From Bacteroidia bacterium (GTDB taxonomy: Bacteria > Bacteroidota > Bacteroidia > Bacteroidales > Prolixibacteraceae): a stretch of 64,000 nucleotides of DNA. The first letter of the stretch is position 1. Each line of letters begins with the position of its first letter. Shown in pieces: positions 1-6,526 of this stretch. The notes beneath the pieces are model-generated. The model was not told where the DNA came from, made no database searches, and worked only from the letters and a program-made list of their open reading frames with translations. Location: positions 1 through 64,000 of the forward strand of contig JANYKW010000087.1 in assembly GCA_025358025.1 (NCBI GenBank). Direction: 5' to 3'. The translations under genes and the position numbers were made by a program.

Positions 1-2
1 TA

Positions 3-644
3 CAAGGACTTTACAGTGCTCCCATCATCCTGAAAATGCCCCGCAGTGGAACTTACTATACCACAAATTTGTATGCCGGCAGGGAAACCCTCAGCGAATT
101 CCGTTTTTTGCTCTGGAAGGCATTTGGGGTTGCCTCTGCGGCTTATTCAACAGTCGCCATCCATTCTTCCGTGATAGTTTACAAAGGGAAAGCCGTTTTA
201 TTCCTGGGCGAGTCCGGTACAGGTAAAAGCACCCATACACAACGCTGGCTGAAACATATCCCGGGATGCAAATTGCTGAACGACGACAGTCCCATCATAA
301 GGATAGTAGATGGTGATCTGATCTGTTTCGGTTCTCCCTGGAGTGGCAAAACGGATTGTTATTTGAATGAATCATACCCTGTTGCAGCTATTATACGTTT
401 GCAGCAGGCTCCGGTTAATCAGATTGCCTTACTGAGTAAATTAGAGGCGTTTACTGCGCTTTATCCATCCTGTCCGCCATCATTTGCCGCTGATTCTGGG
501 CTTACAGATCATGTTTGCCATACTTTGTCTGCAATAATTGGGAAAGTGCCTGTATATCATTTGAATTGTTTGCCGGATGCGAATGCAGCAAGGCTAAGCT
601 GCGCTACTATCATCGGCATTAACGATTATGAAACTACTAATTGA
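3..644 (+). CDS. HPr kinase/PEPCK-fold protein, 5' end missing
   Basis: The reading frame is open to the left edge of the window, so the N-terminus is lost; the first ATG at 36 is probably internal. The visible protein has a clear Walker A (GESGTGKST), followed by a second GxxWSGK element and an LNCLPDANAA segment, the layout of small HPr-kinase-like ATPases with a PEP-carboxykinase-type P-loop. In other bacteria such proteins occur beside PqqD-like and protease genes of peptide-modification clusters, and some phosphorylate lasso peptides; substrate here is unknown. The stop overlaps the next gene's first ATG (628) by 17 bases, so the two are probably cotranscribed. Family placement is fairly secure, function is inference. 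Confidence 0.75.
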   Translation, partial: QGLYSAPIILKMPRSGTYYTTNLYAGRETLSEFRFLLWKAFGVASAAYSTVAIHSSVIVYKGKAVLFLGESGTGKSTHTQRWLKHIPGCKLLNDDSPIIRIVDGDLICFGSPWSGKTDCYLNESYPVAAIIRLQQAPVNQIALLSKLEAFTALYPSCPPSFAADSGLTDHVCHTLSAIIGKVPVYHLNCLPDANAARLSCATIIGINDYETTN

Positions 645-1179
645 TATGGCTGAAAATAATCCAAAGCAAGAAGGAAATGATAAGGTGTTGGTGGCCTCCA
701 ATGTGGAGATGCTGGAACTGCTGACAGAGTTACTGAAAGAAGGTAAACTGGTAAGGGTTAAAGTGACAGGTTACAGTATGATCCCATTTATGTGGAATAG
801 GGGTGAACAGGTAGAATTATCTTACCCAAAAGATGAAGAGCTGATCCCAAAAACACTGGTTGTTTTCGTTTACCAGAACAGGTTTCTGGTGCATAGGGTT
901 ATTGAACGAAATGGTGATATGCTGACGATTATGGGGGATGGCATATACAAAAATACAGAAGTCGTAAAAAAAGAACAAGTGGTTGGGATTGTGAGAAAAA
1001 TTATTTATCCGGGAGGTAGAGAATTATCCACAGGTTCCAAATATTGGACGATTTTAAGCAGAAGTTGGTCTTTTGTGAAAATTTTAAGCAAGTGGCCGTT
1101 GAGTATGGGTTCTATGTTAGGCAATGTTTATAGATATTTAAAAAAATCTTTAAAAAAAAGAAGGGAAAACATTGTGTAA
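628..1179 (+). CDS. S24/S26-family signal-peptidase-like protein (S26B type)
   Basis: A 183-residue protein with the signal-peptidase serine box GYSM (Ser50), a histidine in FLVHRV (His89) where bacterial SPase I has lysine, and MGDG (Asp104). The Ser/His/Asp set is that of the Sec11/SipW-like S26B branch. A hydrophobic stretch near the N-terminus is lacking, but the C-terminal third (WTILSRSWSFVKILSKWPL) is aromatic and basic and may associate with membrane. Translation may start at 628 or at the second ATG, 646, just after the upstream stop. It follows the HPr-kinase-like gene with overlap and ends in a terminator, so this pair closes an operon that begins left of the window. Probably processes or regulates a peptide or exported protein; substrate unknown. 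Confidence 0.75.
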   Translation: MKLLIDMAENNPKQEGNDKVLVASNVEMLELLTELLKEGKLVRVKVTGYSMIPFMWNRGEQVELSYPKDEELIPKTLVVFVYQNRFLVHRVIERNGDMLTIMGDGIYKNTEVVKKEQVVGIVRKIIYPGGRELSTGSKYWTILSRSWSFVKILSKWPLSMGSMLGNVYRYLKKSLKKRRENIV

Positions 1180-1195
1180 TCCCTTCTTTTATTTT
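1156..1195 (+). terminator. Rho-independent terminator of the kinase/peptidase operon
   Basis: Perfect 11-base arms AAAAGAAGGGA (1156-1166) and TCCCTTCTTTT (1180-1190) flank a 13-base loop and are followed by a T-rich tail. The stop codon of the peptidase gene (1177-1179) lies in the loop. The A-rich left flank lets it also work for the convergent fimbrillin-like gene. Confidence 0.85.
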
Positions 1196-1243
1196 ATAAT
1201 CAAATTTTATTTTTCTATGGTCTAATTTGAAAACTAGATTTTT

Positions 1244-2143
1244 CTAATTGGTAGAAAAAGTTAATGTATATTTATTCCCTTGGGAATAACTCCACCCTGC
1301 TGGTTTTGTAATATTAGCAGGAAGGGTAGTTACAGTTTTGTTGTTAGTTGTTTTTATAGAAACAGTTAGGGCATTTGTTCCTGAAGTAAAGTTCTTTGGG
1401 TAAACTACCATGTAGAACTTTTGCAATCCAGCAGTAGATATAGCGTTGGCGGTTGTAAGTGTAATTGATTGAACTGCAGTCCCTGGAGTGATAATTCCGT
1501 TTGTAAGATTTATAGTTCCACCAGTTGTTCCAATATAGTCTGGTGAGGTTGATGAGAGCATAATTTCCCATGGTTTATTGTAACCAGCACCTAAACTTCC
1601 TACAGTTATATCAAATTCAAATATTGTAAACGCATGCTTAAAAGCAAACGCAACATTTGCCTCATATGCCATAGGATAAATTGGATCAGCCGTAGCAGTA
1701 GCATACAAAAAATCATAAGGTGCAACAGTTCCGTTTTGAGCAGCACTAAGTGAAATAGGAACCGCTGTATATGCAGGTGATCCAATTGTTCCTGCACGAG
1801 GATAATAAGCATAAAAAGTATGCGTTGGGTAAGTGGGTAGAGTTCCCGCTCCCTGCCATGTCAACGTTCCTGTAAAAGTGGATGTAGAACCTGTTGCAGT
1901 AGCAGTATAAGGATAGTTCAAAAAATTTGAAGTTGGAGCACTTACTGTACTCATATAAACTCCAATTACATCTCCTGAATTCCAGGTAGTTGCAGATCCG
2001 CCAACTACGTCAAATGCTGTTTTCAGTACTGAGGTACCATCATAGGCAGAAAAAGTGATATGGTTAACGTTGGCACTTTCCTCCTTTTTGCAGGAAATTC
2101 CAACAATTAATATTATAATGATATAGATAAACTTTGTTCTCAT
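1244..2143 (-). CDS. Fimbrillin-like lipoprotein
   Basis: A 299-residue protein with a lipoprotein signal peptide ending GISCKKEE, then the ITFSAYDG opening, a WNSGDVIGVYM strand and the closing W-x-x-GNKYTLTF motif found in Mfa-like/fimbrillin-like proteins (PF13149 type) of Bacteroidales. Such proteins are lipidated, exported and assembled into short fimbriae or surface adhesins. Composition is rich in Thr, Ala, Ser and Gly and nearly free of charged residues in the middle, as usual for the family. It is preceded in the same direction by a 53-residue peptide gene; its own -7 element (2166-2173) lies between them. Whether it is a stalk, tip or non-fimbrial protein cannot be told. Confidence 0.8.
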   Translation of the reverse strand: MRTKFIYIIIILIVGISCKKEESANVNHITFSAYDGTSVLKTAFDVVGGSATTWNSGDVIGVYMSTVSAPTSNFLNYPYTATATGSTSTFTGTLTWQGAGTLPTYPTHTFYAYYPRAGTIGSPAYTAVPISLSAAQNGTVAPYDFLYATATADPIYPMAYEANVAFAFKHAFTIFEFDITVGSLGAGYNKPWEIMLSSTSPDYIGTTGGTINLTNGIITPGTAVQSITLTTANAISTAGLQKFYMVVYPKNFTSGTNALTVSIKTTNNKTVTTLPANITKPAGWSYSQGNKYTLTFSTN

Positions 2144-2165
2144 CGGTTAGATTTATTAATTTTTA

Positions 2166-2173
2166 CAAATTTA
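2166..2173 (-). promoter_or_regulatory. Possible -7 element of the fimbrillin-like gene
   Basis: Reads TAAATTTG on the minus strand, matching the Bacteroidota -7 consensus TAnnTTTG, 23 bases before the start codon. No convincing -33 TTTG was found 19-20 bases upstream, so the site is only suggestive. Confidence 0.4.
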
Positions 2174-2192
2174 GGGTCTAATTAATTGTTGA

Positions 2193-2354
2193 TTACCATC
2201 CGGTTCCAGAACCCCAATTGTTGATTGTTGAACCTGGAGCGGAAGAAGCTGCAAATCCTTTTTCAACTTTAATTTCGTAGACCTCCATTTGAGGAGAGAG
2301 GTACAACTCCTTTTCATTGTACATCCTGGTTAGGTTATTAATTTGATTTTCCAT
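2193..2354 (-). CDS. 53-residue peptide, leader-like, upstream of fimbrillin-like gene
   Basis: An ATG at 2354 opens a 53-codon frame: a polar N-terminus, the segment LYLSPQMEVYEIKVEKGFAAS, then a Gly/Ser/Asn-rich tail ending in GSGTGW. Small proteins with a Y/L-x-x-P-x-x-E-V-x-x-I-x-V-E core followed by an Ala-Ser step and a Gly-rich end are common next to fimbrillin-like genes in Bacteroidales, as far as I recall, and have no established function. The layout (amphipathic leader, small-residue junction, Gly-rich core) resembles a ribosomally made peptide precursor. No signal peptide or lipobox. A hairpin at 2423-2447 lies in its presumed leader. That it is translated is likely from its conserved-looking pattern; role unknown. 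Confidence 0.65.
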   Translation of the reverse strand: MENQINNLTRMYNEKELYLSPQMEVYEIKVEKGFAASSAPGSTINNWGSGTGW

Positions 2355-2422
2355 TGTAAAGCCAGAAATTTTTGACTATTGATACTTAGGTTATAATTTC
2401 CTGTGTAAGGGATATGACTACT

Positions 2423-2447
2423 CCTCGTAGGGGAAACACCTACAAGG
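2423..2447 (-). promoter_or_regulatory. Leader hairpin upstream of the small-peptide gene
   Basis: Arms CCTCGTAGG and CCTACAAGG are separated by 7 bases. On the minus strand the stem has nine pairs including one G-U wobble. It sits about 70 bases before the peptide start codon and could be an RNA leader structure or a DNA operator. Confidence 0.4.
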
Positions 2448-2796
2448 ATAAGAAAAATATTTTGATAAAAAAAATATTAATCAGGAAATTATATTTTTAT
2501 ATTGTTTTGAAAGTTAACTAATTGGTTGTTTGGTATTCCTTAATGTGTCTTTGATAGGCCGGATGATTATTTCAATAAATGGAATTTGGTTTAGGTTGTT
2601 TTTCATTTTATGAATATATTTTTTTTTCTTTTAAGCATAAAAATGGTCAGGAAAATTTGGATTTGTTTCATCCTGGAGCATGACCAGTACATCGTTAATT
2701 TCCCTACGTCACTGTAAATATATTCCTTACGAGCAAATCAGTGATATTAAGAGAGTTTACTCAAATTCACTTACTTCCGACGGAAGGTATCAGGCA

Positions 2797-2804
2797 TACT
2801 TTTG
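2797..2804 (+). promoter_or_regulatory. Probable -7 element of the subtilase gene, with adjacent palindrome
   Basis: TACTTTTG matches TAnnTTTG and lies 33 bases before the start codon. Just upstream, 2775-2785 is a perfect palindrome with arms TTCCG and CGGAA around one A, in the place where the -33 element should be; this could be an activator or repressor site. No TTTG -33 element is visible. Confidence 0.5.
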
Positions 2805-2836
2805 ACAATGAAGTTAAAACCTAATAATTCATTGTC

Positions 2837-4162
2837 ATGAAAAATCAAATCTTGTATTTAATTATCGCATCATGCCTGGGCTTATTTGCAGGATGTACTA
2901 AAGATAATAGCCTGATTCAGGGATCGCAGAATAATTTAATTCAGGAAGAGCATGGTTCCATCCTCAAGAGCGCTTCTCTTTCAGCCAAATACATTGTTGT
3001 TCTGAACGACAATGATGATATCACACATTCAGATTTGGCCGGAAAGAAAGAGAAGATGAAAAACAGGGCTTATGGCCTTCTGAAGAAAAATGCAATTGTT
3101 TCCAATCCGGAAGAGATTTACCAGAGTGCCTTGCAGGGATTTGCCTTAAAAATGACTCCCGGTGAAGCCAAGAAGCTGGCTGGTGACGGCAGTGTGAAAA
3201 GTATTGAAGCAGATCAGATTATTTTTTTAGATGATAATGGTGCGGTAATATCAGAATCAGTCAGCAAAGGCCTGGCTAAAGGCAAGGCAAAAAAAGTAAC
3301 CACAACAATTACTGCTCCCGCCCCAACGAACACCGATGTAACTACTGCTCCCGCCCCAACGAACACCGATGTAACTACTGCTCCCGCCCCAGTGACCTCG
3401 GATGTAATTCCCTGGGGAGTTGCCCGTGTAGGAGGAGGAATCAATGCGGTCGGGAAAACGGCCTGGATCATTGATTCTGGGATAGATCTGACCCATCCGG
3501 ATCTGAATGTAGATGTTGCAAGATCGGTCTCTTTTCTTGGGGAAACCTCGACTCCCAATGATGAAGATGGCCATGGCACTCATGTTGCCGGGATTATTGC
3601 AGCAATAGGTGGAAACAATTTTGGGATTGTAGGTGTGGCGGCAGGTGCAACAGTTGTCGCTGTAAAAGTATTCGATGCTAACAATAGCACAGTTTCTCAA
3701 TTAATTGCAGGGATTGACTATGTTGCTGCCAATGGTAAAAACGGTGATGTCGCAAATATAAGCACTACTTCAACAATTTCAGAAGCACTGGACAATGCAG
3801 TACTGAACGCATCCAATACTTCTGAAGGAATAAAATTTGTATTGTGTGCTGGCAATCAGTACAATGATGTCAATCAAAGGTCGCCTGCACGAGTCAATGG
3901 ACCTAATGTATATACAGTTTCAGCCATGGACAATTATGATAATTTCACCAATTTTTCAAATTATGGTAATCCAACCATCGATTTTTGTGCCCCCGGATTT
4001 AATATTACTTCAACATACAAAAACGGCACATTTGCAATACTTTCAGGAACTTCTATGTCTGCCCCGCATGTTGCCGGTTTATTACTCATCGGTGCCATCC
4101 ATACCGACGGTTATGTTTTAAGAGATCCGGACGGAGTGCCTGATCCGATTGCGCATCATTAA
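2837..4162 (+). CDS. Lipid-anchored S8 subtilisin-like serine protease
   Basis: A 441-residue protein. Residues 1-20 form a lipoprotein signal ending LFAGCTKD. Residues 50-135 resemble an inhibitor I9 propeptide (YIVVLND start, GFALKMT, VKSIEADQ). A linker with three 11-residue TTAPAPTNTDV-type repeats (about 158-190) separates it from the catalytic domain, which has Asp213 (DSGID), His246 (GHGTHV), the oxyanion Asn340 (AGN) and Ser406 (GTSMSAPHVAG). All four key residues are present, so it should be active, facing the periplasm or cell surface. No type IX sorting domain follows the catalytic domain. It is monocistronic and is terminated by a hairpin at 4273-4302. Confidence 0.9.
   Translation: MKNQILYLIIASCLGLFAGCTKDNSLIQGSQNNLIQEEHGSILKSASLSAKYIVVLNDNDDITHSDLAGKKEKMKNRAYGLLKKNAIVSNPEEIYQSALQGFALKMTPGEAKKLAGDGSVKSIEADQIIFLDDNGAVISESVSKGLAKGKAKKVTTTITAPAPTNTDVTTAPAPTNTDVTTAPAPVTSDVIPWGVARVGGGINAVGKTAWIIDSGIDLTHPDLNVDVARSVSFLGETSTPNDEDGHGTHVAGIIAAIGGNNFGIVGVAAGATVVAVKVFDANNSTVSQLIAGIDYVAANGKNGDVANISTTSTISEALDNAVLNASNTSEGIKFVLCAGNQYNDVNQRSPARVNGPNVYTVSAMDNYDNFTNFSNYGNPTIDFCAPGFNITSTYKNGTFAILSGTSMSAPHVAGLLLIGAIHTDGYVLRDPDGVPDPIAHH
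3311..3406 (+). repeat. 33-base tandem repeat in the subtilase linker
   Basis: Units start at 3311, 3344 and 3377. The first two are identical over 33 bases; the third diverges after 15 bases. They encode the Pro/Thr/Ala linker, suggesting recent duplication and length variation between strains. Confidence 0.85.
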
Positions 4163-4272
4163 AGATATAAACGTGGCTACGGTCAACCTGTCTGTTGCTG
4201 CGCACAACCGAAGACGATTGATTGTCTGAGTGTTTTACTTCATCTTTTGAACACCTCGCCTCACGTTTCCGG

Positions 4273-4302
4273 GAGTTGCAAATTTGATTTGCAACTCTTT
4301 TT
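4273..4302 (+). terminator. Terminator made from a TTTGCAA hairpin
   Basis: Perfect 11-base arms GAGTTGCAAAT (4273-4283) and ATTTGCAACTC (4287-4297), a 3-base loop and five T residues. It lies 110 bases after the subtilase stop and is both a classical intrinsic terminator and a member of the repeat family of this island. Confidence 0.75.
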
Positions 4303-4340
4303 GGTAAGGGAGCAGCCGCCCCCAGCTGGTTCGGATTCTG

Positions 4341-4408
4341 TGCTGGTGCGGATTTGCAATCCGCACCCCGCAGACCAGGGATTTTCAATCCCATTTTTTA
4401 ATGAATCC
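4341..4408 (+). repeat. 68-base REP unit, copy A
   Basis: Identical in 67 of 68 positions to 6925-6992. It contains the palindrome GGTGCGGATT-TGC-AATCCGCACC (4345-4367), a second GGGATTTTCAATCCC hairpin, and a non-palindromic tail ending in AATGAATCC. The copy 2.6 kb away brackets the transposase and both toxin-antitoxin pairs. Confidence 0.85.
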
Positions 4409-4414
4409 ACTGCT

Positions 4415-4437
4415 CCCCCTCGTTTGCAACGAGGGGG
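4415..4437 (+). repeat. REP hairpin of the C5TCGTT type, copy A
   Basis: Perfect 10-base arms CCCCCTCGTT and AACGAGGGGG around TGC. A second copy with one bulged T is at 6092-6115, and a partial version lies near 6196-6215. Confidence 0.8.
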
Positions 4438-4759
4438 TCATTCTTCGTATTCTTCGACGACTTGTTGACTTATCTTTTTCGTTCCAAACGAATTGAAACG
4501 ACCCTCAGCTGGTGCGGATTTGCAATCCGCATCCCCGCAGGTAAGGGATTTGCAATCACTTTTTAGAGATGAATTGGAGTTTAAATTGGATTGCAAATCC
4601 AAAATTAACGTGGTGTGGATTTCAAATCCACACCAGCTAGAGTCAATCCAAAATTTACGGGATGCGGATTTCAAATCCACACCAGCGAGATTTGATTACA
4701 AATCCAATTCAGCAACGCAATCCCTTCTTTTATCTGATTTTTTTGCTGTAAATTATATC

Positions 4760-5302
4760 ATGGGAATTAACAACAAAATATCGGCGGGAAATTCTTATTT
4801 CATCACTTTGACGATTGTTGAGTGGATCGATATTTTTACCCGGCCGGTTTACAAACAAATTATGGTTGATTCAATGAATCATTGTATTAGAAACAAAGGC
4901 TTGCATGTTTATTGCTGGTGCCTGATGACCAATCACCTGCATCTGATTGCAGGTACTGAAGAAAAGGATAATTTATCCGACATACTTCGCGATTTCAAGA
5001 AATATACCAGCAAGGCGATCATTAAGGCGATAAGGGAAATTCCTGAAAGCAGGCAGAACTGGTTATTGAATATATTTTGGTATTCAGGTAAAAACAACAG
5101 AAAGATTAAATATTATAAGGTTTGGCAGAATGGGAACGAGGCAAAGGAGATTTTTTCAGTTGATTTTTTAGATCAAAAAAAGGAGTATATCCATAATAAT
5201 CCTGTAAGGGCGGAAATTGTGGCTAATCCGGAAAATTATTTATACAGTTCGGCCAGGGATTATGCGGGGGAGAAGGGATTGGTGGAGGTTGAAATTGTCT
5301 GA
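4760..5302 (+). CDS. REP-associated tyrosine transposase (RAYT, Y1/IS200-like)
   Basis: A 180-residue protein with the HUH motif as HLH (residues 59-61, in MTNHLHLI) and the tyrosine of FKKYT (Tyr82) expected as nucleophile, plus the HNNPVRA element typical of the RAYT/IS200-like family. Such proteins nick single-stranded hairpins and spread REP elements rather than whole insertion sequences. The ATG at 4760 was chosen because the open frame upstream runs through REP hairpins and has no protein-like composition. TTTGCAA hairpins lie on both sides, and no inverted or direct repeats mark a self-transposing unit. All key residues are present, so the enzyme may be active. Confidence 0.9.
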   Translation: MGINNKISAGNSYFITLTIVEWIDIFTRPVYKQIMVDSMNHCIRNKGLHVYCWCLMTNHLHLIAGTEEKDNLSDILRDFKKYTSKAIIKAIREIPESRQNWLLNIFWYSGKNNRKIKYYKVWQNGNEAKEIFSVDFLDQKKEYIHNNPVRAEIVANPENYLYSSARDYAGEKGLVEVEIV

Positions 5303-5375
5303 ATCGTTTGGATTGCAAATCCAAAGTTAGCGGGGATGCGGATTGCAAATCCAAAATTATTGGGGTGCATGGTTG
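5303..5375 (+). repeat. REP hairpins downstream of the RAYT gene
   Basis: TTTGGATT-GCA-AATCCAAA at 5307-5325 has perfect 8-base arms; GGATT-GCA-AATCC at 5340-5352 is a shorter copy in the same orientation. These are the reverse complement orientation of the copies upstream of the transposase gene, so the gene is flanked by inverted REPs. Confidence 0.8.
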
Positions 5376-5403
5376 CACTTTAGTGAAACATTCTATATCT
5401 TTG
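5372..5403 (+). promoter_or_regulatory. Promoter of the first toxin-antitoxin pair
   Basis: GTTG at 5372-5375, a 20-base spacer and TATCTTTG at 5396-5403 match the Bacteroidota -33/-7 consensus well. The -7 element ends only three bases before the toxin ATG (5407), so the transcript would begin at or near the start codon. Confidence 0.6.
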
Positions 5404-5406
5404 ACG

Positions 5407-5757
5407 ATGGAATCAAGACGAAAACATAGAACAGCGATTTTTTACAAAGATTACTTTGAAAAGTTCTTCATTGAACAATCAGAAAAAGTAAAGTCGAAAA
5501 TTATTTGGACTATCGAATTGATTGAAGAGCTGGAAAGAATACCGGAAACTTATCTTAAGCACATTGAAACTACTGAAGGATTGTATGAAATCAGGATAAA
5601 ATCCGGGAATGATGTATTTAGAATCTTTTGTTTTTTTGACCAAGGGAAACTGATAATTCTTGCAAATGGATTTCATAAGAAAACACAAAAGACCCCAAAG
5701 AAAGAAATTGAAAGAGCAATTAAAATTATGGAGGATTACAGGAATGAAAACAAATAA
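5407..5757 (+). CDS. HigB/RelE-type toxin (phage-derived Gp49-like)
   Basis: A 116-residue protein with the fold signature of RelE-superfamily HigB-like toxins (PF05973 type): ELERIPETYLKHIETTEGLYEIRI, DVFRIFCFF, LIILANGFHKKTQKTPKKEIERA. Members are ribosome-dependent mRNA nucleases. The start is the ATG at 5407; upstream in-frame codons belong to REP sequence. Its stop overlaps the antitoxin start by 14 bases, and toxin-first order is normal for higBA systems. It sits inside the REP island, between the transposase and a second toxin-antitoxin pair. Confidence 0.85.
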   Translation: MESRRKHRTAIFYKDYFEKFFIEQSEKVKSKIIWTIELIEELERIPETYLKHIETTEGLYEIRIKSGNDVFRIFCFFDQGKLIILANGFHKKTQKTPKKEIERAIKIMEDYRNENK

Positions 5758-6049
5758 CGTTATGTCACTTGATCAATTCAAGGACAAACACTATGGAGCT
5801 AAAGGAACTAAATCGAGAGATGAACTTGATAATGGTTATGAAAACTTTAAACTTGGAACTCTCTTGCATGAAGCTCGTCTCGAAAAAGGACTGACCCAGG
5901 CAGAATTAGCAGAAAAAGTCGGAACGACTAAATCATATATTTCAAAAATTGAAAATAATTTAAAAGAAGTTAGAATTTCCACTTTGCAAAAGATTGTTCA
6001 ACTAGGATTGGGAGGACAACTTGACTTTTCCATTAAATTGCAGAAATAA
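5744..6049 (+). CDS. HigA-type antitoxin with XRE helix-turn-helix
   Basis: A 101-residue protein: an N-terminal polar region likely to contact the toxin, then a Cro/C1-type helix-turn-helix (LLHEARLEKGLTQAELAEKV, then TKSYISKIENN) at about residues 40-80. Such antitoxins neutralise the toxin and repress their own operon. The ATG at 5744 overlaps the toxin gene by 14 bases; a second ATG six codons later is possible. No tail or extra domain. Confidence 0.85.
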   Translation: MKTNNVMSLDQFKDKHYGAKGTKSRDELDNGYENFKLGTLLHEARLEKGLTQAELAEKVGTTKSYISKIENNLKEVRISTLQKIVQLGLGGQLDFSIKLQK

Positions 6050-6237
6050 CTTGCACTAAAAAATGCTATGGTGCACGCGGGTTTCACTGCTCCCCCTTCG
6101 TTTGCAACGAGGGGGTCACAATTAGTCGTCTGAGACGACATGATGCAAATGCATCCATTTTTAAACGGTTATCACGCTTCTTTCAGGTCTCTGTCGTATC
6201 GTTGCAAACGAGGTGGAGAACTGCCGTGCGTGTATTC
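6050..6237. repeat. Hairpin cluster between the two convergent toxin-antitoxin pairs
   Basis: Contains the C5TCGTT-type REP hairpin (6092-6115, one bulged T), a perfect GTCGTCT-G-AGACGAC palindrome (6125-6139), GATGC-AAAT-GCATC (6142-6155) and a partial CGTTGCAAACG element (about 6199-6209). They may serve as terminators between convergent operons and as substrate elements of the RAYT enzyme. Confidence 0.7.
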
Positions 6238-6522
6238 TTAAGCCGGCATTGGATTTATTTGTATTTGTCCGCCTATTGCTTTTAATACTTTCATAATTGT
6301 CTCAAATTGAGGTTTGGCTCCATTAGATAAAGCTTTGTATAAACTTGGTCTGCTTAATCCAGTATCTTGGGCAATTTTTGTCATTCCAATTGATTTAGCA
6401 ATATGTCCAATTGCTGTAATCACATCTGAATTATCTCCTTCTGCCAAAACAGCATTAAGATATTCTGCAATCATTTCGTTACTATCTAAGTAGTCCGCTA
6501 TATCAAATTTTGAAGCTTCCAT
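6238..6522 (-). CDS. Antitoxin of HI1420/HigA-like addiction-module family
   Basis: A 94-residue protein with the family layout: FDIADYLDSNEMIAEYLN at the N-terminus, a central IAKSIGMTKIAQDTGLSRPSLYKALS helix-turn-helix and the closing GGQIQINPMPA strand. This is the DNA-binding antidote family whose genes follow a Gp49-like toxin gene. It starts 4 bases after the toxin gene on the same strand, so the pair is cotranscribed and translationally coupled. Confidence 0.88.
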   Translation of the reverse strand: MEASKFDIADYLDSNEMIAEYLNAVLAEGDNSDVITAIGHIAKSIGMTKIAQDTGLSRPSLYKALSNGAKPQFETIMKVLKAIGGQIQINPMPA

Positions 6523-6526
6523 ATGC

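Larger units (their letters stand above)
2355..2836. other. Divergent intergenic region between peptide and subtilase genes
   Basis: An AT-rich 482-base region without a coding frame of note. It carries a hairpin with 9-base arms (2423-2431 and 2439-2447; one position pairs as G-U if transcribed on the minus strand) placed in the leader of the small-peptide gene, a long A/T tract at 2450-2520, and near the right end a TTCCGACGGAA palindrome and a -7 element for the subtilase gene. Confidence 0.6.
4163..4759. repeat. REP-like hairpin cluster upstream of the RAYT gene
   Basis: This 597-base stretch is built from hairpins whose centre is TTTGCAA or its complement: GAGTTGCAAAT/ATTTGCAACTC at 4273-4297, GGTGCGGATT-TGC-AATCCGCACC at 4345-4367, CCCCCTCGTT-TGC-AACGAGGGGG at 4415-4437, and further GGATTTGCAATCC-type copies near 4518, 4547, 4587, with degenerate TTTCAAA forms near 4618 and 4670. 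Open frames crossing it (reading as DLQSA or CKSAPA peptides) are products of the repeats and not genes. It flanks the transposase gene, as expected of its substrate elements. Confidence 0.85.

Noticed and set aside
3311-3406. CRISPR-like regular repeat
   Set aside because: The units are tandem without spacers and lie in frame in a protein linker.
4247-4468. Open frame over the subtilase terminator and REPs
   Set aside because: Peptide is made of hairpin repeats (RICNPHPADQG) and recurs in the other repeat cluster; no protein-like features.
4493-4759. N-terminal extension of the RAYT reading frame
   Set aside because: The extra 89 codons run through REP hairpins and give DLQSA/CKSK-type peptides typical of repeat artefacts; the enzyme starts at 4760.
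5308-5406. Upstream extension of the HigB-like toxin frame
   Set aside because: Reads CKSKVSGDADCKSK from REP sequence; the ATG at 5407 begins the family homology.
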